From positions 186,001-250,000 of the forward strand of contig OZ241916.1 of the NCBI GenBank assembly GCA_965203865.1: a stretch of DNA of 64,000 bases, in the 5' to 3' direction. Numbering within the stretch: position 1 is the stretch's first letter; the number at the start of each line of letters is the position of its first letter. Both the position numbers and the translations under genes were made by a program. The notes below the pieces were generated by a model. It ran no database searches and had not been told where the DNA came from. It worked only from the letters and a program-made list of their open reading frames with translations. The DNA is from G965200765 sp965203865 (GTDB lineage: Bacteria > Pseudomonadota > Gammaproteobacteria > Arenicellales > JAJDZL01). Positions 1-8,523 of the stretch are shown in pieces.

Positions 1-1424
1 AATTTTGGAATCAGAAGCATGATTGAGGTAAAGATCGCATACTGCATGGCAGTGAAATTGATGCTGGTCAAACTGGACAGATAGGCTACAAATGCTGCCG
101 ATGCCACGCCTGCGCTCAAGCTGTCAGCAACGACAACAACAAGAAGCAACGCTTCGACAGGGTTGCTGGCTAGCCAGACAAACAGCAAATTGGATGCAGG
201 AGCAAGCAGGGCTCCGAGTAGCAGGGTGCGCATTACACCGAACCGGAGCGCGAGAATACCGCCGAGCAAGCCGCCAATCAAGGAAGCGATTAATCCCCAG
301 AGTTTCGAGAATTCCGCAATTTGGGATTTTGTAAATCCGATATCAAGATAGAAAACGTTGGCAATCACTCCAAGCACGATATCAGAAATTCGATAGGTTC
401 CAACCAATAGCAGAATTACGAGTGCTGCTTGACCGTATCGGGTGAAAAAATCTGTTACGGGACTGAGGTATGTCTCTCGTACATGCTCCAGTTCCGCCAC
501 TCGCAGCATGATAAGAAAATATGCTACAGCACCACCCAAGGCAATGGAAAACACCATGCGACTGCTTTCAATAAGAAACCCCGCAGACTTGGCATTGAAG
601 CCCCAGGAATCGGTAATATACGCTTTTGCAGAAGTTGCCAGGTCGGCAGTCATCCAGAATCCGCCTGCAAATGCAACTAGCCCCAGGATAAATACGATGA
701 AAAATCGCATATAGTCGGATACATTCCTGAAAGTTCCTTGTTTTAAATCTGTTGTAGCCGGTTCCGGGTTCAGGAGCGTAGTGACAATACCAACCAGCAT
801 AAAGCAGGCCATTACCCTGTAAACCCATGCCCAGGCACTGTAGTTATATTCACCGCCGCCCAGAATATCCGCCATCCAGAGTGCGCCGGCACCGGCAATA
901 ACCATGCCAATTCGGTAGCCTGCTATATATGTGGCAGACAGCATGGACTGCATCTCTGGAGGAGCAGATTCAATACGATATGCGTCGATTACGATGTCCT
1001 GCGTAGCTGAGGAAAAACCGATGCAAATTGCCCCGATTACCGTCATGAGCAGCAAGTCGGACGCGGGGTCGAAGCTGGCGGTCCAAAGCAAGCTGAGTGC
1101 AAGTGCAATTTGAGAAACCAGCAGCCATGCCCGTCTTCGCCCCATGATACGTGTAAGTATCGGTACGGGCAGTCGATCAATTACAGGTGCCCAGACGAAC
1201 TTGAATGAATACCCCAAGGCTGCCCAGCTGAAGAAAGTTACAGTGGCGCGGTCGATTCCAGCCTCCCGTAGCCAAACAGACAATGTTCCGAATACAAGCA
1301 GAAGCGGCAACCCTGCTGAAAATCCAAGAAAAAGCATGCATATTGCACGCGGATTCGTGAGACTACGTATTGAGTCCTTCAGGTTTTGGGGGCCGCTGGC
1401 GCTCCCCTTGAGCAGGTCAATCAC
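1..1424 (-). CDS. ampG: AmpG-type MFS permease (3' end beyond window)
   Basis: This is an open reading frame of about 474 codons on the minus strand that runs off the left edge. It has many hydrophobic segments and begins, after a short polar leader, with NPRAICMLFLGFSAGLPLLL, the first membrane helix typical of AmpG. Later stretches such as WLREAGIDRATVTFFSW and SFKFVWAPVIDRLP also fit. AmpG imports anhydro-muropeptides into the cytoplasm for cell-wall recycling and sits in the inner membrane. The only start before the upstream in-frame TGA is a GTG at 1424, and no good ribosome site is seen, so the start is uncertain. The assignment is by motif and overall pattern; another MFS solute is possible. 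Confidence 0.8.
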   Translation of the reverse strand, partial: MIDLLKGSASGPQNLKDSIRSLTNPRAICMLFLGFSAGLPLLLVFGTLSVWLREAGIDRATVTFFSWAALGYSFKFVWAPVIDRLPVPILTRIMGRRRAWLLVSQIALALSLLWTASFDPASDLLLMTVIGAICIGFSSATQDIVIDAYRIESAPPEMQSMLSATYIAGYRIGMVIAGAGALWMADILGGGEYNYSAWAWVYRVMACFMLVGIVTTLLNPEPATTDLKQGTFRNVSDYMRFFIVFILGLVAFAGGFWMTADLATSAKAYITDSWGFNAKSAGFLIESSRMVFSIALGGAVAYFLIMLRVAELEHVRETYLSPVTDFFTRYGQAALVILLLVGTYRISDIVLGVIANVFYLDIGFTKSQIAEFSKLWGLIASLIGGLLGGILALRFGVMRTLLLGALLAPASNLLFVWLASNPVEALLLVVVVADSLSAGVASAAFVAYLSSLTSINFTAMQYAIFTSIMLLIPK

Positions 1425-1481
1425 AAGTTTCAGTGCCTGAGGTCAAGCTCCGAAGCACTAGTTTTGGCAGTCCGCATTTCA

Positions 1482-2051
1482 TCAGTGGAGCAAAACCGCC
1501 CCCAGTGACTCTAAATAAGGTACAACTGTGCCATTAATTATCTGAAGCACGAAGAACACTGCAATAGGCGAGAAATCCAGGCCGCCGAAAGTGGGGATAA
1601 ATTTTCGAAATGGTTTCATTACCGGCTCGCTGACGGATACGATCAGACGAGTAATTGGCAATCCTCTTGGAGAAACCCAGCTGATAATTACACGAGCGAT
1701 AACAGCTCCAATAAAGACATAGATAACAATTCTGAGTACGCGAGCCAAAATCAGGCAAGTCAAGCCGGATAAATTCACTTCTATGCTGTGCTGCTGGAGA
1801 AAGAGAAAACGTTCCAGTCCGGCGCATAGCACCACAAGAACAATGGGAGACAGCATATCCGACCCTCCGATTCTGGGGAGTATGCGCCTTAGTATTATGA
1901 TAGGAATTTTTGTTACCCGATCTATGATGAGTGAAAACGAGTTGTAGAAGTCCGCATTAAGGAACTGAAGCATTGCCCGAATGACTGTTGCCCAGAGATA
2001 CAACTGGATTACAATCAGAATCGGCCCGATTAGAGAGTCATTGCCCACCAT
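1482..2051 (-). CDS. yggT: YggT family integral membrane protein
   Basis: The 189-residue protein is hydrophobic and carries the YggT repeat twice. The first copy runs from about residue 10 to 85 (IQLYLWATVIRAML) and the second from about 105 to 185 (VFIGAVIARVIISWVSP, then PVMKPFRKFIPTFGGLDFSP). The two-repeat form of about 190 residues is usual for gammaproteobacteria. It is an inner-membrane protein of unclear role, linked in other bacteria to osmotic tolerance and division. It begins 2 bases after the proC stop, so the two genes are almost certainly co-transcribed and translationally close. The proC-yggT order is a widely conserved neighbourhood. Confidence 0.88.
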   Translation of the reverse strand: MVGNDSLIGPILIVIQLYLWATVIRAMLQFLNADFYNSFSLIIDRVTKIPIIILRRILPRIGGSDMLSPIVLVVLCAGLERFLFLQQHSIEVNLSGLTCLILARVLRIVIYVFIGAVIARVIISWVSPRGLPITRLIVSVSEPVMKPFRKFIPTFGGLDFSPIAVFFVLQIINGTVVPYLESLGAVLLH

Positions 2052-2053
2052 GG

Positions 2054-2908
2054 TCAGCCAGAATCCTTCAGTGCTTCAGACAATTCAACTGCCCGATGTT
2101 CAGCTGCCTTGACTGCTTCTACAATGGCATCCTTGACTTTTTTGCTGTTCAAGACTTCAAGGGCTTTTTGAGTGGTGCCGCCCGGAGAGGTAACCCGCTC
2201 TCTCAGCACAGATGCCGGTTCGTCGCTTCCGGCCGCCAGATGCGATGCACCGACCGCAGTTTGCGTGGCAAGCAAGTGCGCTTCGTTTTGTGAAAGCCCC
2301 AGTTCCAAAGCCGCCTGTTCAATTGCTTCAATCAAAAAGAAAAAGTACGCAGGGCCGCTTCCGGAGACTGCAGTTACTGCATCGATTGCGCGCTCGCTGT
2401 CAACCCATACAGTCTTGCCGACAGCGTTCAGGATCGTTGCAGTTTGCGAACGCTGCTCGTCTGAAACCAGAGGATTCGCATACATGCCAGACATGCCCTT
2501 TTGAATCAATGCGGGGGTATTTGGCATAACCCGAACGATAGAGAGACCCCCGCCGGACCAGCTGTCAATTTCATTAATTCGAATCGCAGCGGCAATAGAA
2601 ATCAGCAAGGGTTTTTTCTCTTGCAACGTTTCTTGAATCGAAGTCAGTGCGCCGCGCATCACCTGAGGCTTGACTGCAAGAACAACAATAGCTGACCGAG
2701 ACACAACGACCCGATTGTCCTCAGTCGTAGCAACAGAAAAGTTCCTTTCGAGGTAATCAGTCGTTTCCTTGAGCGGGTCCGAGACAGAAATCAGTTTGGA
2801 TGAAAAACCATTGGCAATCATTCCGCCGATGAGGCTCTGGGCCATATTTCCGCCGCCAATAAATCCGATGGCAGGCAGAACAGGGGATTTCGGAATATCT
2901 CTCTCCAT
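2054..2908 (-). CDS. proC: Pyrroline-5-carboxylate reductase
   Basis: This 284-residue enzyme performs the last step of proline synthesis, reducing 1-pyrroline-5-carboxylate to proline with NAD(P)H in the cytoplasm. The N-terminal Rossmann motif IGFIGGGNMAQSLIGGM is clear from residue 15. The C-terminal half has the family signatures SGSGPAYFFFLIEA and RERVTSPGGTTQKAL. Length matches the family (about 270-280). The ATG at 2908 follows an intergenic stretch that carries no gene. It is followed within 2 bases by yggT, and yggS lies about 0.9 kb upstream on the same strand, a loosened form of the common yggS-proC-yggT cluster. Confidence 0.95.
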   Translation of the reverse strand: MERDIPKSPVLPAIGFIGGGNMAQSLIGGMIANGFSSKLISVSDPLKETTDYLERNFSVATTEDNRVVVSRSAIVVLAVKPQVMRGALTSIQETLQEKKPLLISIAAAIRINEIDSWSGGGLSIVRVMPNTPALIQKGMSGMYANPLVSDEQRSQTATILNAVGKTVWVDSERAIDAVTAVSGSGPAYFFFLIEAIEQAALELGLSQNEAHLLATQTAVGASHLAAGSDEPASVLRERVTSPGGTTQKALEVLNSKKVKDAIVEAVKAAEHRAVELSEALKDSG

Positions 2909-3245
2909 AGTCGGGACCGATTAAATTGCTATTAAAACGAAACTGTAAAATTGTAAATTCTTCTGCACCCGAATAAGCCAATACGGGCTATTGTAGAACA
3001 GTATCAACGGATTTCTGCAACAGCCGACTTTGAAGAAAACTTTCTTCTCCAAAACAATTTTGTATCCAATAATTTGACAGCCCGATTATGACAGCTGTGC
3101 TTCATAAGGTACATAGGCACTATATTGTATTCGTTCGTTCTAATTGGCAACAATAATAAAAGTTCAAGCAACTTTTTCAAGAAACAATGAGTAAAACCTG
3201 CTCAAGAGCTGTACATATTGGAGTATTGAATGTTGGCCAACCAAT
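2909..3245. other. Non-coding gap upstream of proC
   Basis: About 340 bases, AT-rich, between proC and the small lipoprotein gene. The short reading frames in it look like chance. It presumably holds the proC promoter, but I could not pick out a convincing -35/-10 pair or a terminator hairpin. Confidence 0.5.
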
Positions 3246-3569
3246 CTATTGGCAGTCTGTTCTGCTCATATCCATGGTAAATCCCCCTTCCTTGAGTTGG
3301 AGGTAGATTGCCGTATCCACAAGATAGTATGGGCTCCACTTTGTATAGGCGACACAGCCGTGTTGTTGATGTCTTGTTGGCACCATCCAAACTCCTGCTC
3401 CTTCTGATATCTCAATGGCACCTTCAGGCACAATTACGGTTGAATCCGGTTCCCCAGATTGTATCAATGCCGGGTCACTTGCTTCAGATTTGGCAGTGGA
3501 GGAGCCTTGGCAGGCGCAGAGTATGCCGACCAGCCCAATAATGATCGTAATTTTCGACCAGCTAGCCAT
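3246..3569 (-). CDS. Small putative lipoprotein
   Basis: The predicted product has 107 residues. From the ATG at 3569 it begins MASWSKITIIIGLVGILCAC, a classic lipoprotein signal: a short positive stretch, a hydrophobic core and the lipobox LCAC with the Cys at residue 20. The mature part is small and acidic and contains VIVPEGAIEISEGAGVWMV and a later CVAYTKWSPYY segment. A longer frame reaches back to 3617, but its first 16 residues do not look like a signal, so the internal ATG is preferred. I do not recognise the family. It sits between yggS and proC on the same strand and is otherwise surrounded by non-coding sequence. Confidence 0.6.
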   Translation of the reverse strand: MASWSKITIIIGLVGILCACQGSSTAKSEASDPALIQSGEPDSTVIVPEGAIEISEGAGVWMVPTRHQQHGCVAYTKWSPYYLVDTAIYLQLKEGGFTMDMSRTDCQ

Positions 3570-3842
3570 TGAAGCCGGTATGCCGCACCCAGGATTGCAT
3601 ATTCGGTATCTGTGCATCTGATGAACTATGATTCAGTGAAAATTGTTATTGTGTAAATAAACATAAAGCAATTTACTCTAACTCAAAGCAAGAATTTAAA
3701 TCTTTATGGTTTTGTAAGTGTAACGCAAATACGATAAAAATATCTTGTCCATGCTCGCTCACTTATAAATAACCGGCAACCAGAGTAATTCTTGATTATG
3801 AATATGGGTGAGACACACTTGCAGGCAGGATTTGCACCACTT

Positions 3843-4565
3843 TCAAGTGGGTCGCGGGCCGAACAATGCTGTCCCAATTCGTACATGCGTAGCTCCTTCA
3901 GCAATTGCAGCTTCCATATCAGCCGTCATTCCCATGGAAAGAGTGTCCAGGGAAAATCCTTGATTATTGATTTCGTCTCGAAGACCCCGTAGTTGAGCGA
4001 ATACTGCTCGTTGCTTGTCGGAATTTGATTCCGGTTCTGGAATTATCATCAAGCCGCGAACCGAAATAGTTGGAAGACTGCTGATTTGCTCAATGAAAGA
4101 ATATGCTTCTTCTGCTGGTATGCCCGACTTGGATTGCTCCTGCTGAAGGTTGATTTGAACGCAAAGATTCATGGGAGGAAGTGCAGGGTCTCTTTGGTCG
4201 GCAATTCTGTTTGCAATCTTCAATCGGTCAACGCTATGCACCCAGGAGAATCGGTTTGCAATATCTTTGGTTTTATTGCTTTGAATATGGCCGATGAAAT
4301 GCCATTCAATGTTCAAATCCGCCAGCAGCTTTTGTTTTTCCAGGGCTTCCTGGACAAAGTTTTCTGCAAAAATATTTTGTCCTAAATTCTCAAGCGCACG
4401 AATTGAATCGGGCGAATGCAGCTTGGATACTGCCACTAGCTGAACAGAATTCGGCGGCCTGCCTGCTGCTGTTTCGGCAGCAAGAATTTGATTTGTCACC
4501 GACTCGTAGTTCTTGGCAAGGTTGCTTGTGTTCAACGTTATTTTCTCCAGACAAAACTTTGACAT
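3843..4565 (-). CDS. yggS: PLP homeostasis protein, YggS/PROSC family
   Basis: The 240-residue protein binds pyridoxal phosphate and helps keep free PLP balanced; no enzyme activity is established for the family. The PLP lysine lies in the conserved LVAVSKLHSP segment (about residue 48). WHFIGHIQSNKTKDI and the C-terminal GMTADMEAAIAEGATHVRIGTALFG are hallmark motifs of the alanine-racemase-like barrel. The frame extends upstream to 4709, but this would overlap the divergent ybaK gene; MSKFCLEK at 4565 gives the family length. An alternative start MSKFKF lies at about 4618. It shares strand and neighbourhood with proC and yggT. Confidence 0.92.
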   Translation of the reverse strand: MSKFCLEKITLNTSNLAKNYESVTNQILAAETAAGRPPNSVQLVAVSKLHSPDSIRALENLGQNIFAENFVQEALEKQKLLADLNIEWHFIGHIQSNKTKDIANRFSWVHSVDRLKIANRIADQRDPALPPMNLCVQINLQQEQSKSGIPAEEAYSFIEQISSLPTISVRGLMIIPEPESNSDKQRAVFAQLRGLRDEINNQGFSLDTLSMGMTADMEAAIAEGATHVRIGTALFGPRPT

Positions 4566-4620
4566 TTCATTTGTTCGTATTATCGTAGATTCTTTACTGA
4601 ATTTGAATTTGGACATTTGA

Positions 4621-5088
4621 ATGAGTACTGCAAACGACAGAGTAAAGGCCAAACTGGATGAACTTGGCATCAAAACCGAAATAAGAATCCTGGAGCAGGA
4701 TACACGCACGGCTCCCCAGGCAGCTGAAGTGGTTGGCTGCGATGTTGGCCAAATATTGAAATCGCTTATTTTCAGGACTGGCTCAGGGCGTGCATTGCTG
4801 GCGATTACCAGTGGTTCGAATCGGGTTGATGTAAAACGGTTGAAAGAACTGGTTGGCGAGACTGTGCTTCGTGCCGATGCTGATTTTGTTCGCCAGGCAA
4901 CTGGATACGCAATCGGGGGTGTGCCGCCAGTTGGACATTCAGGTCCGGTGGAAACATTCTTCGACCGCGACCTGTTTCAGCATGAAACAGTGTGGGCGGC
5001 TGCCGGAACCCCGAATTCACTATTTCCAATCAAGCGGGAAGATCTTAGTAAACTTGCAGGCGACCGAATTTTTGACTTCACCGAGTAG
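4621..5088 (+). CDS. ybaK: YbaK/EbsC family aminoacyl-tRNA deacylase
   Basis: This 155-residue cytoplasmic protein belongs to the YbaK/EbsC/ProX editing-domain family, which hydrolyses mischarged tRNA such as Cys-tRNA(Pro). Visible signatures are TAPQAAEVVGCDVGQILKSL (residues 28-47), including the conserved lysine of the domain, and the glycine-rich AIGGVPPVGH near residue 98. The length matches single-domain YbaK proteins. The ATG at 4621 lies about 55 bases from the preferred yggS start, so the two genes are divergent and may share a promoter region. It converges on pyrC' with only 8 bases between the two stops. The exact tRNA specificity cannot be read from the sequence. Confidence 0.88.
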   Translation: MSTANDRVKAKLDELGIKTEIRILEQDTRTAPQAAEVVGCDVGQILKSLIFRTGSGRALLAITSGSNRVDVKRLKELVGETVLRADADFVRQATGYAIGGVPPVGHSGPVETFFDRDLFQHETVWAAAGTPNSLFPIKREDLSKLAGDRIFDFTE

Positions 5089-5096
5089 CAAGCTGG

Positions 5097-6371
5097 TCAA
5101 GCCTTGTACACAACTTTGCCATTGACAATTGTATAGGCGACTCTGCCGCGAAAACTCCAGTCTTTAAACGGACTGTTCTTGCCTCGGCTTAGCATTTGGG
5201 AAGGGTCGAATTCCCATTCAACATCGGGTGCGTAAATGCATACATCTGCTGGTTTGCCGACGGACAAGGTGCCGAGTTCTGTTCCGAGAATTTTCGCCGG
5301 ATTGCAGGTTAGCAAACGAATCGCAGTACTCAGGTCAAGCACTCCCTCTTCAATGAGGCGAAGTGTTAACGGCAATAGCGTTTCCAGCCCGGATATGCCT
5401 GGTGCCGATTGACTGAATGGAGCTAGCTTGTCGTCCATATTGCAAGGCAAATGGTCTGAACAAATTACAGAAATAACTCCTTCAACACACCCTTCTCGCA
5501 ATCTGTCCCGGTCGCTTTCACTTCTTAGCGGCGGCGAAACATGGCACAGGGTGTTGAAGTTGGCAGTGTCTTTTTCAGTGAGATGCAAATTGTGAATTGC
5601 AACGTCTGCTGTAACATTGCTTCCCTTGCTTTTCGCTTCGCGAATCATATCTACAGAATACCCGCAGGACAGCTGACTGAAATGCGCGCGTCCGCCGGTG
5701 GTTTCAACCAATGCAATGTCGCGTGCTACTGCAACTGTTTCAGCCGCTTCCGGTATTGCGGGCAAGCCAAGGCGAGTGCTGATTTCGCCTTCGTGGACAC
5801 ACCCGTTTCCGGTTAGCCATGGGTCGTGCGACCGAATGAACACTGTGATATTGAATGTCGCCGCATACTGCATGGCTCGCCGCATGACCAGTGTGTTTTG
5901 AACTGCATTTTTCGCATTGCTGACCCCGACGCAGCCGGCATCCTTCAAGGCAGCCATATTCGTGAGGTTTTCCTCCTGAAGACCAACTGTAAGCGCTCCC
6001 AAAGGAAGAATGCGCACCCCGCTAAGTTTTTCTGCGTTTTCCCGAATCAAATGAGCCATTGCCGGTGTATCGATTACAGGCAGGGTATCGGGTTGAATGC
6101 AGACAGTGGTAATTCCCCCCTTTAAAGCAGACTTGGATTCATTCGGCAGTGTTCTTGAAGGGTCGGCACCGGGCCGGCCCATTTTTGTATTGATGTCGAC
6201 AATGCCAGGGAAGACAATCAGCCCATTCGCATCTATCTCGTCAAATGAAGAATTTTGGGAATTCGCTTTGGAACCGTCTGCGATTAACCCATCTGCAATA
6301 TAAACATCCCGGACTTCATCAATATGATTTGCCGGGTCGATTACTCGTCCGTTTCGAATACACAGTTCCAC
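5097..6371 (-). CDS. pyrC': Dihydroorotase-like PyrC', probably catalytically inactive
   Basis: A 424-residue amidohydrolase-fold protein encoded 3 bases downstream of pyrB. Active dihydroorotases have a DxHxH zinc motif near the N-terminus. Here the equivalent position reads PGIVDINTKMGRPG (residues 55-68), with Asn and Lys in place of the two histidines. The later signature ICSDHLPC is partly kept, while the HVS-type motif is replaced by AHFSQLSCG. In Pseudomonas such an inactive homologue (PyrC') is a structural partner that PyrB needs for activity, and the same role is inferred here. A true PyrC would then be encoded elsewhere in the genome. The gene is last in a ruvX-pyrR-pyrB-pyrC' run. 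Confidence 0.88.
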   Translation of the reverse strand: MELCIRNGRVIDPANHIDEVRDVYIADGLIADGSKANSQNSSFDEIDANGLIVFPGIVDINTKMGRPGADPSRTLPNESKSALKGGITTVCIQPDTLPVIDTPAMAHLIRENAEKLSGVRILPLGALTVGLQEENLTNMAALKDAGCVGVSNAKNAVQNTLVMRRAMQYAATFNITVFIRSHDPWLTGNGCVHEGEISTRLGLPAIPEAAETVAVARDIALVETTGGRAHFSQLSCGYSVDMIREAKSKGSNVTADVAIHNLHLTEKDTANFNTLCHVSPPLRSESDRDRLREGCVEGVISVICSDHLPCNMDDKLAPFSQSAPGISGLETLLPLTLRLIEEGVLDLSTAIRLLTCNPAKILGTELGTLSVGKPADVCIYAPDVEWEFDPSQMLSRGKNSPFKDWSFRGRVAYTIVNGKVVYKA

Positions 6372-6374
6372 GTT

Positions 6375-7343
6375 CTAGCGTTGTCCTCCCATAAGTTGCG
6401 CCATAACTGCCATTCGCACCGCAATTCCGTTTGCCACCTGAGCCAGAATCAGCGATCGGTCGCCATCCGCAACCGCCGATGCGATTTCCAATCCCCGGTT
6501 GATCGGACCGGGGTGCATGATCAAGACATCTGGCTTTGCGCCTGCAAGACGCTCTTCGGTTAGTCCATATCGCTGATAGTATTCTTCCCTGCTGGGGATC
6601 AACTGCCCCTGCATACGTTCCAATTGCAACCGAAGCATTATGACAATGTCAGCATCGCGCAATCCTTCGCCAAGGTCAGTGAAAATGCGAACCCCCAACT
6701 GTTCGGTCTCGGTCGGAATCAATGTACCCGGAGCGATGACGCGAACTTCACCCGTTCCAAGCAAATTGAGTGCCCGGATGTCGGAGCGAGCAACCCGCGA
6801 GTGCAGTATGTCACCGACAATCGCAACAACAAGATTTTCAAACGCCCCTTTGTTCTGGCGAATTGTGAGCATGTCCAGAAGAGCTTGGGTTGGGTGCGAG
6901 TACCTGCCGTCGCCTGCATTTATGATGTGTACATTCTCTGGCACATGCTGGGCGATCAAATTTGCCGCACCGCTTGCCCTGTGGCGAACCACGAACAAGT
7001 CTGTATGCATTGCTTCAAGTGTATTGACTGTATCAAGAATGGTTTCGCCCTTGCTGGTAGACATGGCATCTCCCTGCAGGTTGATGACATCTGCGGACAG
7101 CCGGGTTGCTGCAATTTCAAAAGTTGTACGAGTTCGAGTACTGGGCTCGAAAAAAAGATTGACTACGGTTTTTCCTCTGAGCAGAGGTACTTTTTTAATT
7201 TCCCGAGTGGGAAAATCGATAAACGTTTCAGCAATACTCAGAATGGTTTCAATAATGTCCCGGGACAATCCATCCAGTGAAATAAAATGCCGCAGACTTC
7301 CTTTTGAATCCAGTTGAATGTTTTGAGGGGCGGTGTTGGCCAT
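6375..7343 (-). CDS. pyrB: Aspartate carbamoyltransferase catalytic chain
   Basis: This 322-residue enzyme makes carbamoyl-aspartate from carbamoyl phosphate and aspartate, the committed step of pyrimidine synthesis. The carbamoyl-phosphate loop FEPSTRTRTTFE is at about residues 65-76, followed by the HRxS-type RHRASGAANLIAQH and the aspartate-side motif MHPGPINRGLEI near residue 280. No pyrI regulatory chain is nearby, in keeping with the PyrB-PyrC' type of complex. It begins directly after the pyrR stop (no gap) and pyrC' follows 3 bases later, so this is one operon. Confidence 0.96.
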   Translation of the reverse strand: MANTAPQNIQLDSKGSLRHFISLDGLSRDIIETILSIAETFIDFPTREIKKVPLLRGKTVVNLFFEPSTRTRTTFEIAATRLSADVINLQGDAMSTSKGETILDTVNTLEAMHTDLFVVRHRASGAANLIAQHVPENVHIINAGDGRYSHPTQALLDMLTIRQNKGAFENLVVAIVGDILHSRVARSDIRALNLLGTGEVRVIAPGTLIPTETEQLGVRIFTDLGEGLRDADIVIMLRLQLERMQGQLIPSREEYYQRYGLTEERLAGAKPDVLIMHPGPINRGLEIASAVADGDRSLILAQVANGIAVRMAVMAQLMGGQR

Positions 7344-7850
7344 TTATGTGCCGATAGTATTAGAAAAGGCAAGTGTTCCGTCGGGAGCTACCTTCACAAT
7401 CTGATTGTCATCCATGGTTAAATTGTACCCGACTATATCTGCTCGTATTGGCAATTCTCGTCCGCCCCGGTCCAAAAGGACTGCGAGAGTCACGCAAGAA
7501 GGTCGGCCCCAGGCGAACAGTTCGTTCATTGCAGCTCGTATAGTGCGACCAGTGTACAGTACATCGTCGATAAGTACGACATGACGGTCTTTTATGGCGA
7601 CTGGCAGGGAGGATGCCCTCACTTGGGGATTCAGCCCGATTCGGCTAAAGTCGTCTCTATAGAAAGAAATATCAAGTGCGCCGAGCGGCTCAACAGCCCC
7701 GACAGCTGCGTGCAGGTGTTTGCCGACCCACAATCCACCGGTTTGAATTGCAATTAGAAGAGGGTTTCGGTCCAGGTAGGTCTCCAACGACTGGTGCATA
7801 TGCTCAAGCAAGTCTGAGATTGGCAGTTTCTTTACAGATTCTGTACTCAT
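7344..7850 (-). CDS. pyrR: PyrR bifunctional pyrimidine regulator / uracil phosphoribosyltransferase
   Basis: The 168-residue protein carries the PRPP-binding signature VVLIDDVLYTGRT at residues 91-103, the mark of PyrR and other phosphoribosyltransferases. PyrR proteins sense UMP and, in some bacteria, act on pyr mRNA or transcription; whether it regulates here is inferred from its place just before pyrB. Its ATG at 7850 overlaps the last codon and stop of ruvX by 4 bases (ATGA), implying translational coupling. I could not identify a PyrR-binding RNA hairpin upstream. Confidence 0.93.
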   Translation of the reverse strand: MSTESVKKLPISDLLEHMHQSLETYLDRNPLLIAIQTGGLWVGKHLHAAVGAVEPLGALDISFYRDDFSRIGLNPQVRASSLPVAIKDRHVVLIDDVLYTGRTIRAAMNELFAWGRPSCVTLAVLLDRGGRELPIRADIVGYNLTMDDNQIVKVAPDGTLAFSNTIGT

Positions 7851-8332
7851 TTGCTTCCCTTTTCAAAATTTGCGTTATGAGTTTGGAAATTCAGCCATGT
7901 CTCAAGAATCACTTCAGCTGCCGCCCGGTCGCGCTTCAGTTTCCGTTTTTGCACCGATATTGAAGTTTCGGAGCTCGCCAATCGGTGCATTGCTTCCTGG
8001 GTCGACAACTCTTCGTTGATAAACTGTACAGAAAGATTGAATCTTTCATTTAATTGCTGCGCGAAGTTCCTGACTTCATCATTGATTGCAGCAGTGTTCT
8101 GTTCGGGTTGGGAGGGGACACCAACAACCAGTTCTTCCGGTTCCCAAATTTCAACGAGCCGGTCAATGCCAGGCCAATCGGGCTGAAAATTTTTTGCTGA
8201 AACCTTGCCAACGCTTTTAACCGACCCCGTCATGCTTTGCCCAACAGCAACCCCGATTCTGGACTTTCCGAAGTCAAATCCAAAGATGGTTTTACCGGTG
8301 CGCTCAGTGCTGGGTCGGCTACTGTCGGACAT
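7847..8332 (-). CDS. ruvX: RuvX/YqgF family putative Holliday-junction resolvase (pre-16S rRNA nuclease)
   Basis: A 161-residue RNase H-fold protein. The first strand IFGFDFGKSRIGVAVGQ, with the catalytic Asp of the DxGxxRIG motif, starts near residue 16. The middle has the family motif LVVGVPSQPEQNTAA, and the C-terminal INEELSTQEA supplies a further acidic residue. The N-terminal 15 residues are a little longer than usual. YqgF is an essential nuclease implicated in 16S rRNA 5'-end maturation in several bacteria. The upstream neighbour yqgE is a conserved one, but a terminator hairpin lies between them here, so ruvX-pyrR-pyrB-pyrC' probably has its own promoter or depends on readthrough. 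Confidence 0.9.
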   Translation of the reverse strand: MSDSSRPSTERTGKTIFGFDFGKSRIGVAVGQSMTGSVKSVGKVSAKNFQPDWPGIDRLVEIWEPEELVVGVPSQPEQNTAAINDEVRNFAQQLNERFNLSVQFINEELSTQEAMHRLASSETSISVQKRKLKRDRAAAEVILETWLNFQTHNANFEKGSK

Positions 8333-8340
8333 GGTTACAT

Positions 8341-8363
8341 AAAAAAGAGGGAGTCAATCCCTC
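8341..8363 (-). terminator. Rho-independent terminator after yqgE
   Basis: On the minus strand a perfect 6 bp stem GAGGGA/TCCCTC (8347-8352 with 8358-8363) with a 5-base loop is followed by six T (8341-8346). It lies about 160 bases downstream of the yqgE stop and only 8 bases before the ruvX start codon, so it would separate the two transcription units. The stem is short but the U-tract is good. Confidence 0.65.
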
Positions 8364-8523
8364 ATTCAAATTCAAGGCAATGACAATTCTACAGATTTCT
8401 ATCGGATGGTTTTTCAAAGCTTGCTTCAACTCTCGTGAATCTGTAAATCATCAGGATTTTTCCATTTGCTAGCCAGTTGCAGTTATCGCGGCAAACTTCA
8501 ACAATTGAAGAATGGAATAATTT

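Noticed and set aside
4812..4822. GGTTCGAATC, resembling a tRNA T-loop
   Set aside because: It lies inside ybaK and no acceptor, D or anticodon stems can be folded around it.
6624..7317. Two plus-strand frames of about 220 codons opposite pyrB
   Set aside because: They lie wholly antisense to a well-supported pyrB and have no recognisable motifs.
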